Assembly (NCBI GenBank): GCA_034432595.1
Contig: DAOUBT010000053.1
Span: forward strand, 1-22,087
DNA length: 22,087 nucleotides
DNA from: DAOTZR01 sp034432595
Lineage (GTDB): Bacteria; Chloroflexota; Anaerolineae; B4-G1; SLSP01
Direction: 5' to 3'
Shown here one piece after another: positions 14,329-22,087 of the stretch. The notes below the pieces were generated by a model. It had not been told where the DNA came from. It was given only the letters and a program-made list of their open reading frames with translations, and ran no database searches. Every line of letters starts with the position of its first letter. Position 1 is the first letter of the stretch. The translations under genes were made by a program, and so were the position numbers.

Positions 14329-14967
14329 ATGCGTCCACGCTGGTGGTCCTGGATGGGAGGCCTGGCCCTGCTGCCGGGCCTCCTCCTGCTCTGGGTGGGA
14401 GCGGTGCGCGCGCAGAGCGAAGCGCAGCGCGCTGGATTGGTGGTGGTGCACGCGGATGGGCATGTCACAACGGCGTGCGTGACGTTTACTACGGAGCGCA
14501 TCAGCGGATTGGAGCTGTTGCAGCGCGCCGGCGTGCAGCCCTTGACAGCGGTAAACGGCGGCGGGGCCGCGGTGTGCAGCATCGAGGGTGCCGGCTGCCC
14601 GGCCTCGGATTGTTTCTGCGCCTGCAAGGGCGCGCCCTGTCGCTATTGGTCCTATTACCACCTCAGCTCGGAGGGACGTTGGGTCTATTCTGGCGTCGGC
14701 GCGGCGGCCTGGACCCTGCGCCACGGGGACGTGGATGCCTGGGTCTGGGGCGATGGAACGCAGCTTCCGCCGGCGCTGAGTTTCGCCGAGGTGTGCGCTC
14801 CCCCTGCCCCTGAGCCAACCGTCACGGCCACGCCCATCCCGCCCCTCACCCCGATTCCCACGCCGGGCGGGAGCAGCCCCGCGCAGGGCGAAACCTGGCA
14901 TTACGGCGTGTTTGCGCTGCTCAGCCTGGGCCTGTTAGGCCTGACCCTGGGACGGAGCCGTCACTGA
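14329..14967 (+). CDS. DUF4430-domain surface protein (transcobalamin beta-domain-like)
   Basis: A 212-residue exported protein. A basic N-terminus and hydrophobic core (1-28) form the signal; a Pro/Thr stretch (158-185) and a last membrane helix (191-207) tether it. The domain (about 35-157) is Cys-rich, with eight Cys at 50, 83, 90, 95, 97, 99, 104 and 156. It carries the DUF4430 pattern: ISGLELLQRAGV, a GCPASDCFCAC cluster, YWSYYH and GDVDAWVWGDG. DUF4430 corresponds to the small beta-domain that closes over cobalamin in animal intrinsic factor and transcobalamin. It starts four bases after the alpha-toroid stop, and its own stop overlaps the next start (TGATG). A GTG at 14317 is an alternative start overlapping the previous gene. 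Confidence 0.85.
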   Translation: MRPRWWSWMGGLALLPGLLLLWVGAVRAQSEAQRAGLVVVHADGHVTTACVTFTTERISGLELLQRAGVQPLTAVNGGGAAVCSIEGAGCPASDCFCACKGAPCRYWSYYHLSSEGRWVYSGVGAAAWTLRHGDVDAWVWGDGTQLPPALSFAEVCAPPAPEPTVTATPIPPLTPIPTPGGSSPAQGETWHYGVFALLSLGLLGLTLGRSRH

Positions 14968-15707
14968 TGCGCGCGCTGTACGCGCTGGGCAATCTGTTGG
15001 GATTGGCGACGCTGCTCGCTCCCTTGCTGCTGCCCCAGATGCCCCCCACGTTGCCGCTGCTGGCCGCGCTGAGCGTGAGCAGCATCCTGGTGGTGCAACT
15101 GTTTGCCGCGCAGGAAAAGCTCACCTCTCCACAGACGCTGGCGCTGCTGGCCATGCTGACCGCGCTCAATGCCAGCCTGCGCTTCATCGAGAACGCCATC
15201 CCCGGCCCCGGCGGTTTCAGCCCGGTCTTTTTCCTGATCGTGCTCACCGGCTACACGTTGGGCGCGCGCCTGGGCTTCCTGCTGGGCGCGCTCACCATGC
15301 TTGTCTCGGCGCTCATCACCGGCGGAGTGGGACCGTGGCTACCGTATCAGATGCTGCTGGCGGGCTGGGTGGGCCTCGCGGCGCCGCTGCTCCGCCCTTT
15401 GAGCGCGCGCGTGCCGCGCATGGAGCTGCCGCTGCTTGTAACCTACGGGGTCGTGTGGGGCTTTCTGTACGGTGCGCTGGCGAATCTGTGGTTCTGGCCG
15501 CTCCTGGCTAACCTGGAAACGCAAAGCACGCTCACGCAGCGGTTGCATCAGTATGCCCTCTTCTACGTCGCCACCTCGCTGGGATGGGATGGGTTCCGCG
15601 CGTTGGGAAACGGGCTGCTGCTGGGGAGCCTGAGCGCGCCCACGCTGCGCATCCTGCGGCGCTTTGCGCGGCGGCTCACCTTCGTGACGGAGGCGCGCAT
15701 CCCGTAA
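14967..15707 (+). CDS. ECF transporter S component, predicted corrinoid-specific
   Basis: A 246-residue hydrophobic protein with roughly seven to eight helices, somewhat longer than typical S components (about 180-200). The segment GPGGFSPVFFLIVLTGYTLG, followed by ARLGFLLGALTMLVSALI and GGVGPWLPYQMLLAGWVG, is the usual S-component signature. In it the G-x-P-W-x-P-Y-Q-M loop precedes the final helices. It would bind the substrate in the membrane and dock on the T-A module encoded next. The riboswitch and the upstream alpha-toroid/DUF4430 pair argue for cobalamin or a precursor, as in CbrT-type systems. Stop and next start overlap by one base (TAATG). Confidence 0.88.
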   Translation: MRALYALGNLLGLATLLAPLLLPQMPPTLPLLAALSVSSILVVQLFAAQEKLTSPQTLALLAMLTALNASLRFIENAIPGPGGFSPVFFLIVLTGYTLGARLGFLLGALTMLVSALITGGVGPWLPYQMLLAGWVGLAAPLLRPLSARVPRMELPLLVTYGVVWGFLYGALANLWFWPLLANLETQSTLTQRLHQYALFYVATSLGWDGFRALGNGLLLGSLSAPTLRILRRFARRLTFVTEARIP

Positions 15708-16633
15708 TGCACCCGCTGGCCTGGACTTTGTGGCTCATCGCGGCGGGCGGCTTCGCCCTGAGCACCCGCAATCCCCTGTATTTGCTGCTGCTGGTGCTGA
15801 TCAGCGCGGCCCTGGGAAGACGCCGTCCCTTCAACGCCCTGTGGTGGATGCTGCCCCTGGCGGCAGTTTTTAACGCGCTCTTTGCCCACGCGGGCAGCAC
15901 GGTGCTGCTGCGCCTGCCCTTCTCCGCCGCTCCCGTCACTGCCGAGGCGTTGGCTTACGGCGCGCTCAACGGATTGGTGTTGCTCACCCTCTTCAACATT
16001 TTCCAGACCTTCAACACGGCCCTGCGCCCCCGCGAGCTGTTGGCGCTCACGCCCCGCGCTTTCTACAGTCTGGCCATGGCTGCGACCCTGGCCATGACTT
16101 ATCTCCCCCTCCTGCAGCGACAGGCGCAGCAGATTTGGGAGGCGCAACTGATCCGCGGACAGCGCATGAAAGGATGGCGCGCCTGGCAATCCTTGCTGCT
16201 GCCCCTCCTCATCGGTAGCCTGGAGCGCGCCTTCGCCTTATCCGAGGCCTTAGTGGCACGCGGGTTCCTCATCCCCCCCCAACCTTACCCGCCCCTGCTG
16301 AACATCGGTCTGGCTCTGACGCTGCTGGGCTTGCTGGGGATGCTGGTTTCGCCTGACGCCTGGGCGTTGTTGCCGCCCGGCCTGGGGCTGATGAGCTACG
16401 CCTTCTGGCAGGCCGGGCGCGCTCATCCGCGCAGCGCCTGGCAGATGCCTGCCTGGCACTGGCGCGACACGCTGAGCGTGACGCCGGCCTTCTTCGCCCT
16501 GCTCGCGCTGTGGCTTGATGCGACGCGCCGTTATGACCCCTATCCCGCCCTGAGCCTGCCGCCCTTCTCGCCCGCCGTCGGCCTGGCCCTGCTGGGCCTG
16601 CTCGCGCCGCTATGGCGCACGGAGGCGCGATGA
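15707..16633 (+). CDS. ecfT: ECF transporter T component (EcfT/CbiQ family)
   Basis: A 308-residue membrane protein that couples ATP hydrolysis to the S component. N-terminal and central helices are followed by the cytoplasmic coupling helices with the two family motifs: LIRGQRMKGWR (149 onward; Arg150-Gly151) and ALVARGF (181-187, the second A-R-G). ARG motifs insert in the ATPase grooves. The LRPRELLALTPRAFY segment before them is also typical. The ATG at 15707 overlaps the S-component stop, and the stop overlaps the ATPase start (ATGA). Longer in-frame starts would run over the S gene and are not needed. Confidence 0.93.
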   Translation: MHPLAWTLWLIAAGGFALSTRNPLYLLLLVLISAALGRRRPFNALWWMLPLAAVFNALFAHAGSTVLLRLPFSAAPVTAEALAYGALNGLVLLTLFNIFQTFNTALRPRELLALTPRAFYSLAMAATLAMTYLPLLQRQAQQIWEAQLIRGQRMKGWRAWQSLLLPLLIGSLERAFALSEALVARGFLIPPQPYPPLLNIGLALTLLGLLGMLVSPDAWALLPPGLGLMSYAFWQAGRAHPRSAWQMPAWHWRDTLSVTPAFFALLALWLDATRRYDPYPALSLPPFSPAVGLALLGLLAPLWRTEAR

Positions 16634-18021
16634 TTCACGTCGCAGGATTGAGCTTCACCTACCCCGGCGCAACGGCCCCGGCCCTGCGTGACGTGACCCT
16701 GCATCTGCCGGAGGGCAGCCTGACCCTCGTTTCCGGTCCGTCGGGCGGGGGCAAATCCACCCTGCTGCGCTGTCTCAACGGCCTGATACCGCACTTTAGC
16801 GGGGGCCTGGTGAGCGGGAAGGTGCAGGTCGCGGGGCACGATCCGGTAGCGGAAGGGCCGGCGCGTTTGAGCGCCCTGGTCGGCTTTGTGCAACAGGACC
16901 CGGAAAGTCAGTTCATCACCGGCTACGTGGAGGACGAGCTTGCCTTTGGGCTGGAAAACGCGGGATGGCCGCGTGCGGCGATCAAGGCGCGGGTCGCGGA
17001 ACTGCTCGCCGCGTTGGGATTGGAGGCCCTGCGCGGGCGGCGTCTGGAGACGCTTTCCGGGGGAGAGCAGCAGCGGGTGTTGATCGCCGCGGTGCTGGCG
17101 CCGCGTCCGCCCGTGTTGGTGTTGGATGAACCCACCTCGCAGCTCGATCCGCAGGGCGCGCACGAGGTGCTCACGCTATTGGCGCAGCTCAAAGCGGCGG
17201 GGCAGACCATCATGGTGGCCGAGCATCGTTTAGAGCGCATCCTGCCCTTTGCCGATTTTTGGGTGGAGGTTGATGAGGGCCGCGTCACCTGTCGCGCCGT
17301 CACGTCGGGCGAGGGTATCCCCGCGGCCTGGGCCGGGACGGGCCGCGCGGCCGTTACGGAAAGCGTCCCGCGCCTTCCTCCGGGGGATGTGGTGCTGGAG
17401 GCGCAGGGACTGACGGTGCGCTACGGCGCGCACACGGTGTTGCAGGACTTTGCGCTGAGCCTGCATGCGGGCGAGTTGGTGCTGCTCATCGGTCCGAACG
17501 GCGCGGGCAAAAGCACGCTGCTGAGGACACTGGTGGGCCTGCACAAACCCGCCGCGGGCCGCGTCCTGCTGGATGGACAGCCTATCGGGGGCGATGTGGC
17601 ACAGGTGGCGCGGCAGGTTGCCTATCTGCCGCAGGACCCCAACGCCCTGCTTTTTGCGGAGACGGTGCGCGAGGAGTTGCGCACCACGTTGCGCAATCAC
17701 GGCCTGGAGGCGTCGCCGCCCGTAGCGCCGGACGCTTTGTTGGCGGAGCTTGGGCTGCTCTCCATGGCGGACGCCTATCCACGCGACCTGAGCACCGGAC
17801 AGCGGCAGCGTGTAGCCTTAGCGGCATTGCTGGTCACCCGTCCGCGCGTGCTGTTGCTGGACGAACCCACGCGCGGCCTGGACCGGCGCGCGAAATGGGC
17901 GCTGCTGGCGCTGTTGCAGCGCTGGAAAGCCGAAGGCCGCGCCCTCCTCCTCGCCACCCACGACGTAGACCTCTTCCGTCCCGCCGCCGAGCGGGTCGTG
18001 GCGCTGGGGGCGGGGCGTTAA
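16630..18021 (+). CDS. Fused double-domain ECF transporter ATPase (EcfA-A')
   Basis: A 463-residue protein with two ABC ATPase domains in one chain, replacing separate EcfA and EcfA'. Domain 1: Walker A GPSGGGKST (36-44), signature LSGGEQQR (142-149), Walker B VLVLDEP (162-168), switch His199. Domain 2: Walker A GPNGAGKST (288-296), signature LSTGQRQR (387-394), Walker B VLLLDEP (407-413), switch His444. All catalytic elements are intact in both halves; a linker of about 35 residues (220-255) joins them. It is the last gene of the riboswitch operon. With the S and T proteins it makes a complete dedicated (group I-like) ECF importer. Confidence 0.95.
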   Translation: MIHVAGLSFTYPGATAPALRDVTLHLPEGSLTLVSGPSGGGKSTLLRCLNGLIPHFSGGLVSGKVQVAGHDPVAEGPARLSALVGFVQQDPESQFITGYVEDELAFGLENAGWPRAAIKARVAELLAALGLEALRGRRLETLSGGEQQRVLIAAVLAPRPPVLVLDEPTSQLDPQGAHEVLTLLAQLKAAGQTIMVAEHRLERILPFADFWVEVDEGRVTCRAVTSGEGIPAAWAGTGRAAVTESVPRLPPGDVVLEAQGLTVRYGAHTVLQDFALSLHAGELVLLIGPNGAGKSTLLRTLVGLHKPAAGRVLLDGQPIGGDVAQVARQVAYLPQDPNALLFAETVREELRTTLRNHGLEASPPVAPDALLAELGLLSMADAYPRDLSTGQRQRVALAALLVTRPRVLLLDEPTRGLDRRAKWALLALLQRWKAEGRALLLATHDVDLFRPAAERVVALGAGR

Positions 18022-18048
18022 AAGCTGGCTGCTGGTCAGCCGTCCTTG

Positions 18049-18088
18049 TGCTCTCCTGCTCTCCCCTCCTCCTGCTCTCCCGTCCTCC
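18049..18088. repeat. Octanucleotide pyrimidine-rich tandem repeat, five units
   Basis: Five 8-bp units: TGCTCTCC, TGCTCTCC, CCTCCTCC, TGCTCTCC, CGTCCTCC. It follows the end of the ECF operon. It is comparable in style to the heptamer array at 12765. Confidence 0.6.
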
Positions 18089-18113
18089 CGCTACTCGACT
18101 CGTGCTTTGCGGG

Positions 18114-18164
18114 TATAATTAGATAGGTTGAGCATTCTCGTCCGGGTGTAGACGGGCGGAATGC
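18114..18164 (+). promoter_or_regulatory. Candidate promoter -10 and leader hairpin of the restriction-modification operon
   Basis: TATAAT at 18114-18119 is a perfect -10, but no good -35 lies 16-18 bases upstream, so activation or an atypical sigma factor may be involved. Downstream, GCATTC (18132-18137) and GAATGC (18159-18164) bracket an inner CGTC/GACG pair, giving a leader hairpin before the ribosome binding site at 18182. Confidence 0.4.
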
Positions 18165-18190
18165 CACGCGATGGATAAATCAGGAGGTGG

Positions 18191-19170
18191 ATGATGGCCG
18201 AACAATTGCCGCTCTTTACTCCAGAAACGCCGCCCCCGCCTGCGCCTAAGCCTTCCACCGCAGCGGGCCTGAGTGCAGCATCTTCTCTCAGCACGGCGCT
18301 ACGCACGTTCGAAACTTACATGGAGGCGCGTCGTTTTTCCGAGCACACACGGCAGGCCTTCCGGTTGGACATGCAGCTCTTGACCGAGTACCTCAATCCC
18401 GGCATCAGTTTGCGCGAAATCGGTACCGCGCACCTCAACGGCTTTCTCACCTGGATGCGGGAGCAGCGCGGCGTGCCCTGCAACGAAAAGACGCTGGACC
18501 GCCGCATCACCACCTTGAAGGTGTTTTTCGGCTGGCTTGCGGAAGAGCGGGTGCTGGACCGCGACCCGGCGGCGCCCCTCATCCACCGTGAAGTGTCCAC
18601 CCCCTTGCCCGACGTGCTCAAGGAGCATCAGATAGACGCCATCATCGCCATAACCCAGGCGCTGCGCGCAGGAGAGGGAGGAGGCAAACCGGACGCGCGT
18701 CCGCATTTGCTGGTGACGCTGTTGTTGTACACGGGCATCAAGAAGAGCGAGTGCGTAAATCTCGTGCTGAATCATATCGAACGCACCGATCCGGCGCAAC
18801 CGGCGCTGTGGATTCGGTACGCGCAGCGCAGCCGCCGCCACAAGGAGCGCCGCATCCCGCTGCCCACGTGGTGGCCCGCCGTGCTGGATGAGTACCTGGA
18901 ACAGTATCCCATCAAGGAAAAACTCTTCCCGTGGACGGCGCGCAACCTGGAATACGTGCTCACGGAGGTGGGAGAGCGCGCGGGCGTGCCGCATCTGAGT
19001 TTTGAGCGGCTGCGCTGGACCTGCGCGGTGCGCGATTGGCTGGAAGGGATGGAGCCGGACGAGCTGCGCCGCAAGCTGGGCCTTTCGGAAATAAGCTGGT
19101 ACGAGGTGGAGGCGCGCCTGACGCTGCTGGCGCGGCATGAGCCGGATGCAACTGTACAGGAGGCCATAGC

Positions 19171-19174
<4 letters not shown>
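18191..19174 (+). CDS. Degenerate tyrosine-recombinase-fold protein
   Basis: A 327-residue protein with a Pro-rich N-terminus, a SAM-like core-binding domain (about 36-125: TFETYMEARRFSEHTRQAFR, then LNGFLTWMREQRG) and an integrase catalytic-type domain (about 140-310). Aligned by eye to the R-K-H-R-H-Y set, the first Arg is Lys184 (TGIKKSE for TGLRRSE). The hairpin Lys218 is kept (RHKERRIPLP). HxxRH is ERLRW (272-276), so only Arg275 remains. LGH is LGL (296-298), and Glu307 occupies the nucleophile position, with Tyr304 three residues earlier. Strand cleavage is therefore doubtful. Its stop overlaps the hsdM start (ATGA). AGGAGG at 18182-18187 suits the second Met codon (18194) better. Confidence 0.82.
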
Positions 19175-20754
<1,580 letters not shown>

Positions 20755-20756
20755 GC

Positions 20757-21200
20757 ATGTCTGTATTGCCGGAAAGCCAGAATGTGGAGCTGTACGGGCC
20801 ACACAGCTCGGTGCTGCGCAATCCGCTCCTTGCACAGGCCTTCTACTTTGCTGGCGTGATCGAACGCTGGGGTACGGGCACCACGCGCATCGTCCAGCTC
20901 TGCCGTGAGCAGGGCTTGCCTGACCCCGAGTTTGCAAACTGGCTGGGCGGAGTGCGCCTGGTCTTCAGCAAGGACCCCTACACCCCTGAACGTCTGCGGG
21001 CGATGGGGTTGAGTGAACGACAGATCAGGATAGTTGCCATTTTGCGAGATCGCCAGACTGCTTCGATCGGCGAAATCCATCGTTTCTTTCCGGATATCAC
21101 GGTTAAAACAATTCAACGCGACCTTTCAGAACTTGTGGAAAAGGGCCTGGTCAATGCTGAGGGCGAAAAGAAAGGGAGACACTATGGTCTGGCACGATAA
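20757..21200 (+). CDS. Internally deleted AlbA_2-type (RecG-like) regulator
   Basis: A 147-residue reading frame. Residues 2-11 (SVLPESQNVE) match the start of AlbA_2-domain proteins, which usually read LPESQNVEWKxSW. From about 12 the text jumps to YGPHSSVLRNPLLAQAFYFA and VIERWGTGTTRI, which in full-length COG2865 proteins lies some 250 or more residues later. The end (85-147) is a winged helix: LSERQIRIVAILRDRQTASI, then TVKTIQRDLSELVEKGLVNA. The bulk of the AlbA_2 and ATPase-like part is missing, in frame, leaving an open stump that could still be expressed as a small DNA-binding protein. It starts two bases after the hsdM stop. I call it a coding remnant; pseudogene is equally defensible. 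Confidence 0.65.
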   Translation: MSVLPESQNVELYGPHSSVLRNPLLAQAFYFAGVIERWGTGTTRIVQLCREQGLPDPEFANWLGGVRLVFSKDPYTPERLRAMGLSERQIRIVAILRDRQTASIGEIHRFFPDITVKTIQRDLSELVEKGLVNAEGEKKGRHYGLAR

Positions 21201-21337
21201 CGGACATTTATCGGACATATTGGACACCAAAGGGTCGGTTATTTGTCCAAAAAGCTGTTGTTGCGGCGCGCTTTTCCGTCAGTCTGACAATTTGGGAGAT
21301 TATTTGGCGAAGGCAGTAGTCCCCAGGAGGTGCTGAG

Positions 21338-22087
21338 GTGAACAGGGCTTCTTTTGATCAAGAAATAGCTGAACCACTCCCTGACGGCTACCGTCTGACC
21401 GAACTCGGCCCCCTGCCGGAGGAGTGGCGAGTGGTCAGGTTGGGGGAGGTGGTTCGGCTTAGTAAAGGGCGGAAACCTCCAGAATTATTGAAAGCTTATG
21501 AAAAGGGAGCATTTCCTTACCTCACAGCAGATTATTTTCGAAATCGGATTGCCAGGGAATGGATTCCCTCTGTGCAAGCGAAAAAGCTTCCTTTTTGCAG
21601 AGCACATGACATTGTACTTATTTGGGATGGCTCAAACGCAGGGCAAGTTTTTTCTGGATTAGAAGGGGTTCTCGCTTCAACGATGGTGAAAATAGATCCC
21701 TTAGAGGACCTCAGAGGAGATTATCTTTTCTTTTTCCTTTTGACACAATTTGAGTTGCTCAATAGTCAAACCACTGGTACCACAATACCACATGTCAATA
21801 AAGAAGTTTTTCGCAATCTTCCCATCCCCCTCCCCCCGCTCGAGGAGCAGCGCGCCATTGCGCACGTGTTGCGCACGGCCCAGCAGGCGAAGGAGGCCGG
21901 CGAGCGGGTCGTCGCCGCGCTCAAGGAACTCAAAAAGAGCCTGATGCGCCATCTCTTCACCTACGGGCCGGTGGCTGTGGAAGCACGGGATGCCGTGCCA
22001 CTGCGGGACACCGAACTCGGCCCCATCCCGGCGCATTGGCAGGTGGTAAGGTTGGGCGAGGTATGCCAAAAATCACCACAAATTGAT
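21338..22087 (+). CDS. hsdS: Type I restriction-modification specificity subunit HsdS (partial, runs off window)
   Basis: At least 250 residues, open at the window end. The GTG at 21338 is chosen because AGGAGG (21325-21330) lies seven bases upstream and an in-frame TAG at 21317 excludes longer forms. The first target-recognition domain begins LPEEWRVVRLGEVVRLSKGR (about residues 29-48) and ends in TTGTTIPHVNKEVFRNLPIP. The central conserved coiled-coil spacer reads PPLEEQRAIAHVLRTAQQAK, then VVAALKELKKSLMRHLFTYG. A second half starts with ELGPIPAHWQVVRLGEV just before the edge. HsdS chooses the DNA sequence and bridges two HsdM. DNA of the first recognition domain (about 21470-21830) is clearly richer in A+T than its surroundings, suggesting domain exchange. 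Confidence 0.93.
   Translation, partial: MNRASFDQEIAEPLPDGYRLTELGPLPEEWRVVRLGEVVRLSKGRKPPELLKAYEKGAFPYLTADYFRNRIAREWIPSVQAKKLPFCRAHDIVLIWDGSNAGQVFSGLEGVLASTMVKIDPLEDLRGDYLFFFLLTQFELLNSQTTGTTIPHVNKEVFRNLPIPLPPLEEQRAIAHVLRTAQQAKEAGERVVAALKELKKSLMRHLFTYGPVAVEARDAVPLRDTELGPIPAHWQVVRLGEVCQKSPQID

Noticed and set aside
21184..21336. Small open frame between the AlbA_2 remnant and hsdS (ends in CCCGALFRQSDN...)
   Set aside because: No ribosome binding site and no family resemblance, and it overlaps the preceding stop; it is more likely debris from the deleted regulator.

Overview
The window is a GC-rich bacterial chromosome segment. It most likely comes from a Chloroflexota (Anaerolineae-like) lineage. 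This is an inference from the gene set and style: Pro/Thr-linker lipoproteins, a type 2 IPP isomerase beside a polyprenyl synthase, a fused two-domain ECF ATPase, and interspersed hairpin repeats. No rRNA, tRNA or CRISPR array was seen. All calls come from reading the sequence; no database search was run.

Layout. (1) 1-2190: repeat-rich and partly decayed DNA. It holds a 30-bp minisatellite, a DUF5692-like membrane protein, a good terminator, and out-of-frame remnants of an adenine DNA methyltransferase and of the C-terminus of a Fic-family protein. Divergent copies of an interspersed repeat flank it. (2) 2191-5830, minus strand: type 2 isopentenyl-diphosphate isomerase, polyprenyl diphosphate synthase, tsaD (tRNA t6A) and a one-domain EamA transporter. 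(3) 6027-6263: acyl carrier protein with a clear promoter and terminator. (4) 6327-12531, minus strand: a five-gene oligopeptide/dipeptide-type ABC importer (lipoprotein, two permeases, two ATPases). (5) 12879-18021, plus strand: promoter, cobalamin riboswitch, terminator, then five tightly coupled genes: an alpha-toroid surface protein, a DUF4430 lipid- or membrane-tethered protein, and ECF S, T and fused A components. (6) 18191-22087, plus strand: a degenerate tyrosine recombinase translationally coupled to hsdM, an internally deleted AlbA_2-type regulator, and a partial hsdS running off the window.

Most interesting points. The riboswitch operon looks like a split bacterial version of the animal intrinsic factor/transcobalamin architecture (alpha-barrel protein plus DUF4430 beta-domain protein) feeding an ECF transporter, so it is probably a surface corrinoid-capture system. 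In the peptide-transporter operon the substrate-binding lipoprotein is circularly permuted: the conventional C-terminal half comes first. Its partner permease carries about 110 extra extracytoplasmic residues that resemble a lobe of a family 3 solute-binding protein. The type I restriction-modification locus is headed by a recombinase-fold protein that lacks almost all catalytic residues.
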